Under the pieces are notes generated by a model. The model did not search any database and was not told the DNA's origin. It saw nothing but the letters and a program-made list of their open reading frames with translations. DNA of 64,000 bases from Microbacterium sp. C7(2022). GTDB taxonomy: Bacteria; Actinomycetota; Actinomycetes; Actinomycetales; Microbacteriaceae. The stretch covers positions 363,033 to 427,032 of the forward strand of contig NZ_JAPEHV010000004.1 in the NCBI RefSeq assembly GCF_028823665.1. Reading direction: 5' to 3'. The first letter of the stretch is position 1. Each line of letters opens with the position of its first letter. Positions 60,897 to 64,000 of the stretch are shown in pieces. The position numbers were made by a program, and so were the translations under genes.

Positions 60897-62537
60897 TCAG
60901 CCGCCGAGCGCGGCAGACACCACGGCGCGCGCCTCGGCCTGCACCTCGGCGAGGTGCTCGGGCCCGCGCAGCGACTCGGCGTACAGCTTGTAAACGTCCT
61001 CGGTGCCCGACGGCCGCGCCGCGAACCACGCGTGCTCGGTCTGCACCTTGAGCCCGCCGATGGCCGCGTCGTTGCCGGGCGCGTGCGACAGCTTCGCGGT
61101 GATCGGCTCACCGGCGAGATCGGTCGCCGTGACGGCATCCGGAGACAACTTCGCCAGCGCAGCCTTCTGCTCGGGGCTGGCCGGCGCGTCCACGCGCTGG
61201 TAGGCCGACGAGCCGAATTCGGCCTCGAGTTCGGCGTAGCGCTGCGACGGCGTCTTGCCGGTCACGGCGAGGATCTCGGCGGCGAGCAGGCACAGCAGAA
61301 TGCCGTCCTTGTCGGTGGTCCACACCGAGCCATCGCGGCGCAAGAATGATGCACCCGCCGACTCTTCGCCGCCGAACGCGACCGACCCGTTGAGCAGCCC
61401 CGGAACGAACCACTTGAATCCAACCGGCACCTCGAGCAGCGTGCGGCCGAGCGACGCGGCCACGCGGTCGATGATCATCGACGACACGAGCGTCTTGCCG
61501 ATCGCCGCGTCGGCGGGCCATCCGTCACGGTGCGAGAACAGGTAGTCGATCGCCACCGCGAGGTAGTGGTTCGGGTTCATCAGGCCCGCGTCGGGCGTGA
61601 CGATGCCGTGGCGGTCGGCGTCGGCGTCGTTTCCGGTCAGAATGTCGAACTGATCGCGGCGCGCGACGAGCGATGCCATCGCCGAGGGGGACGACGGATC
61701 CATGCGGATCTTCTCGTCCCAGTCGAGCGTCATGAAGCGCCACGTCGGGTCGACGTCGGGGTTCACGACGGTGAGGTCGAGGTCGTAGAGATCAGCGATG
61801 AGCGCCCAGTACTCGACCGATGCCCCACCCAACGGGTCGGCGCCGATGCGCACTCCGGCCGAGCGAATGGCGTCGATATCGATGATGTTCGCGAGGTCGC
61901 GGACGTATGCGTCACGGAAGTCGTACTCGCCGATTGCGTCGCCGTCGAGGTCCTTGAACGGCGTGCGCGCGACGCCCTCGAGCCCCGCCTCGATCAGCGC
62001 GTTCGCGCGGTCGGCGATCCAGCCCGTGGCATCCGTGTCGGCGGGGCCGCCGTGCGGCGGGTTGTACTTGAAGCCGCCATCGCGGGGCGGGTTGTGGCTG
62101 GGAGTGACGACGATGCCGTCGGCGCGGCCGGGGTCGTCTGTGGCGCGTCCGGCGTTATAGGTGAGGATCGCGTGCGACAGCGCGGGGGTGGGCACCCACG
62201 AGTCGCGCGCGTCGACCCGCACGTCGATACCGTTTGCGACGAGCACCTCGATGGCGCTGCGCTCCGCCGGTAGCGACAGGCCATGCGTATCGCGGCCCAG
62301 AAAGAGTGGCCCGGTAATGCCCTGCGCCGCGCGATAGTCGACGATGGCCTGCGTGGTGGCGAGGATGTGGTCTTCGTTGAAGCTGCCGCTGAGGCTTGAT
62401 CCGCGGTGCCCGCTGGTGCCGAACGCGACGCGCTGCGCGGCGACACTCGGATCGGGTTTTCGGTCGTAGTACGCCGAGATGAGTTCGTCGATGTCGACGA
62501 GGTCGGATTCTTCGGCCGGCTGTCCTGCACGAGTCAT
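60897..62537 (-). CDS. pgm: Phosphoglucomutase (alpha-D-glucose phosphate-specific)
   Basis: 546 residues, the same length as the E. coli enzyme. The substrate loop AFGTSGHRGSS is near residue 45, the phosphoserine segment VVTPSHNPPRDGGFKYN near residue 140, the metal loop GNDADADRHG near residue 300 and the sugar-binding GEESAGASF near residue 388. It interconverts glucose 1-phosphate and glucose 6-phosphate, linking the Leloir pathway (galK, galT) to glycolysis and glycogen. Start at MTRAGQPAEE; the long upstream frame overlaps pheA antisense. A strong terminator follows. Confidence 0.94.
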   Translation of the reverse strand: MTRAGQPAEESDLVDIDELISAYYDRKPDPSVAAQRVAFGTSGHRGSSLSGSFNEDHILATTQAIVDYRAAQGITGPLFLGRDTHGLSLPAERSAIEVLVANGIDVRVDARDSWVPTPALSHAILTYNAGRATDDPGRADGIVVTPSHNPPRDGGFKYNPPHGGPADTDATGWIADRANALIEAGLEGVARTPFKDLDGDAIGEYDFRDAYVRDLANIIDIDAIRSAGVRIGADPLGGASVEYWALIADLYDLDLTVVNPDVDPTWRFMTLDWDEKIRMDPSSPSAMASLVARRDQFDILTGNDADADRHGIVTPDAGLMNPNHYLAVAIDYLFSHRDGWPADAAIGKTLVSSMIIDRVAASLGRTLLEVPVGFKWFVPGLLNGSVAFGGEESAGASFLRRDGSVWTTDKDGILLCLLAAEILAVTGKTPSQRYAELEAEFGSSAYQRVDAPASPEQKAALAKLSPDAVTATDLAGEPITAKLSHAPGNDAAIGGLKVQTEHAWFAARPSGTEDVYKLYAESLRGPEHLAEVQAEARAVVSAALGG

Positions 62538-62608
62538 GGCACCAGTCTGCCCCCTTGAGGCGGACATGGCCCGACATGTCGGAAAAGTTTCAGCCGATCC
62601 GCCGACGA

Positions 62609-62614
62609 TAGGCT
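62609..62614 (+). promoter_or_regulatory. -10 box TAGGCT of a probable leaderless promoter
   Basis: TAGGCT then seven bases then the GTG of pheA; no ribosome site. Confidence 0.55.
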
Positions 62615-62621
62615 GATCACC

Positions 62622-63608
62622 GTGACTTACGACCCGGCCGGGCACGCGGCATCCACTTCTGACGCTCCCGAGCGTCGCACCTACAGCTACCTCGGGCCGG
62701 CGGGAACCTTCACCGAAGCGGCGCTCGCGCAGGTGCCCGAAGCGCGCGGCCAGATTTGGCGGCCCGTGCGAAACGTGGGCGAGGCGCTCGCCGATGTGGT
62801 CGAGGGGCGCTCGCACGCGGCGATGATCGCGATCGAGAACTCGGTCGACGGCGGGGTGTCGACGGCGCAGGATGCTCTCGCCACCATGCCCGGACTGCGC
62901 ATCGTGGGCGAGTATCTGGTGCCGGTCGATTTCGTGCTTGTGGCTCGACCGGGCACGGCGCTCGATGATGTCTCGCTGATCGCCGCGCACCCCGTCGCCT
63001 ACGCGCAGTGCCTGCCGTGGCTGACTGGTGCGCTGCCGGCGCATGCGCACATTCCCGCGGCGAGCAATGTCGCCAGTGCGATCGGTCTTCTGGACGGATC
63101 GAGTGATGCGGATGCCGCGATCGCCGCGCCGGGAATCGTCGCCCACCACGACCTCGAGGTCCTCGCGACGCACATCGGTGACAACCCGAATGCCGTGACG
63201 CGCTTCGTGCTGGTGAGCCGCCCGGTGACACCCCCGGATCAGACCGGCGCCGACAAGACGTCGCTCATCGTCGAGTTGCCCGACGACCACCCCGGCGCCC
63301 TGCTCGAGATGCTCGAGCAGTTCGCCACGCGGGGGATCAACCTGTCGCTGCTCGCTTCGCGCCCGATCGGCGACGCGCTCGGACGCTACCGCTTCGTCAT
63401 CGACGCCGACGGTCACATCCTCGACGAGCGCATGGCCGACGCACTGTTGGGCCTGCGGCGCTCGAGCCCGAAGGTGATCTTCCTCGGGTCGTACCCGCGT
63501 GCCGACCGCGCGGTGGTGCGCTACCCCGAGCGCTACGCCGACGACATCTTCGTCGAGGCGCGCGACTGGCTGCGCGACCTCATCAGCGGCGCCGTCGAAG
63601 AGGACTGA
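62622..63608 (+). CDS. pheA: Prephenate dehydratase
   Basis: 328 residues, with no chorismate mutase domain. The catalytic prephenate dehydratase part starts TYSYLGPAGTFTEAAL (residue ~21) and includes IENSVDGGVSTAQDAL near residue 68 and the TRF motif (NAVTRFVLVSR) near residue 192. An ACT regulatory domain (residues ~210-290, SLIVELPDDHPGALLEML; ASRPIGD for phenylalanine binding) follows. It converts prephenate to phenylpyruvate, inhibited by phenylalanine. Length is typical of actinobacterial monofunctional PheA. Own leaderless promoter. Confidence 0.93.
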   Translation: MTYDPAGHAASTSDAPERRTYSYLGPAGTFTEAALAQVPEARGQIWRPVRNVGEALADVVEGRSHAAMIAIENSVDGGVSTAQDALATMPGLRIVGEYLVPVDFVLVARPGTALDDVSLIAAHPVAYAQCLPWLTGALPAHAHIPAASNVASAIGLLDGSSDADAAIAAPGIVAHHDLEVLATHIGDNPNAVTRFVLVSRPVTPPDQTGADKTSLIVELPDDHPGALLEMLEQFATRGINLSLLASRPIGDALGRYRFVIDADGHILDERMADALLGLRRSSPKVIFLGSYPRADRAVVRYPERYADDIFVEARDWLRDLISGAVEED

Positions 63609-63747
63609 CCCCGGGGCGGGGCTCGCGCCTAGCGTGGCCCGCGGCCACGGGCGGCTCGCGCCCCGTCGCCGCTCGCACTCCGGGTCACGGCCACGCGCTC
63701 ACGCGCGCCGTCGTCCCGCGCGTGGCCATGTGCACCGCGCCCCCTGG

Positions 63748-63805
63748 TTCGTTGGTCGCATTTTGCGGGCTTTGGGCGCTTAGCCCGGTGTGTCGTGACA
63801 TATGA
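63748..63805. repeat. 58-bp element, family 2 copy 4 (opposite orientation)
   Basis: Starts TTCGTTGGTCGCATTTTGCG and ends GTGTCGTGACATATGA. Aligned without gaps to the reverse complement of copies 1-3 it agrees at about 42 of 59 positions. It can fold GGGC/GCCC in the centre. Confidence 0.7.
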
Positions 63806-63851
63806 GCGGGCGGGCTGCGACGGTGTGACCACGCGCACCCGGCGCCACCGG

Positions 63852-63909
63852 TTCGTTGGTCGCATTTTGCGGGCTTCGGGCGCTTAGCCCGGCGTGTCGT
63901 GACATATGA
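63852..63909. repeat. 58-bp element, family 2 copy 5 (opposite orientation)
   Basis: Direct repeat of copy 4 (two differences), 104 bp downstream. No gene is supported from 63609 to the window end. Confidence 0.7.
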
Positions 63910-64000
63910 ACGAGTTGCCAGCGCGAGGTCAGGGAGGCGGGGCGCGGGTGAGTCCCATAGCGTGGTGTCAATTCCCGCGGGGGTCCTCGGCGTTGTAGAC

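Noticed and set aside
60897..63416. An 839-residue form of phosphoglucomutase
   Set aside because: The extra N-terminal part is antisense to pheA. The 546-residue form matches the family length and start.

Overview
This is a high-GC actinobacterial chromosome segment. Gene content, Microbacteriaceae-like proteins, frequent GTG starts, 4-base stop/start overlaps and many leaderless promoters all suggest Microbacterium or a close relative. I support about 58 protein genes or gene remnants. I see no tRNA, rRNA, CRISPR array, phage or insertion sequence. Functions are read from protein motifs and family knowledge; no search was run.

Layout. 1-6 kb: the end of an ornithine aminotransferase gene, a membrane-anchored sulfite-oxidase-like protein, and a tight three-gene unit (circularly permuted ATP-grasp, alpha-E, transglutaminase). 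6-14.7 kb: a serine hydrolase and an L-rhamnose operon (mutarotase, isomerase, esterase, bifunctional aldolase/dehydrogenase, kinase) with a divergent LacI regulator. 14.7-24 kb: a DUF1593 protein, an oxidase remnant, a MarR/MFS pair, lipoate ligase, an orphan DNA methyltransferase, an F420-type oxidoreductase and a YcaQ-like protein. 24-34.9 kb: GH3 beta-glucosidase with a TetR repressor, galT-galK with a LacI regulator, a ThuA-like protein and glycerate kinase. 34.9-48 kb: a uronate-type operon (Gfo/Idh, SDR, KdgD, enolase-superfamily enzyme, aldehyde dehydrogenase), two LacI regulators and a second sugar operon (Gfo/Idh, DUF993, TIM-barrel isomerase, esterase). 48-52.4 kb: an alcohol dehydrogenase and a DUF4397 / class F sortase / ECF sigma / anti-sigma operon. 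52.4-59.3 kb: decayed carbohydrate genes (alpha-galactosidase and acetylesterase fragments, a nonsense-truncated Gfo/Idh gene) plus PmoA-like, cupin and two LacI genes. 59.4-64 kb: a phosphatase, a TetR regulator, phosphoglucomutase and prephenate dehydratase.

How the genes fit together. Rhamnose, galactose and uronate catabolism lie together, with remnants of rhamnogalacturonan acetylesterase and alpha-galactosidase. This fits use of pectin (rhamnogalacturonan I) breakdown products, each branch with its own LacI repressor. Transporters and polysaccharide lyases are not in the window.

The most unusual non-coding content is three families of intergenic repeats. The first is ten copies of an exactly 51-bp imperfect inverted repeat, in groups of 2, 4, 2 and 2, with starts 73-74 bp apart. 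The second is five copies of a 58-bp element. The third is two copies of an 84-bp hairpin element.
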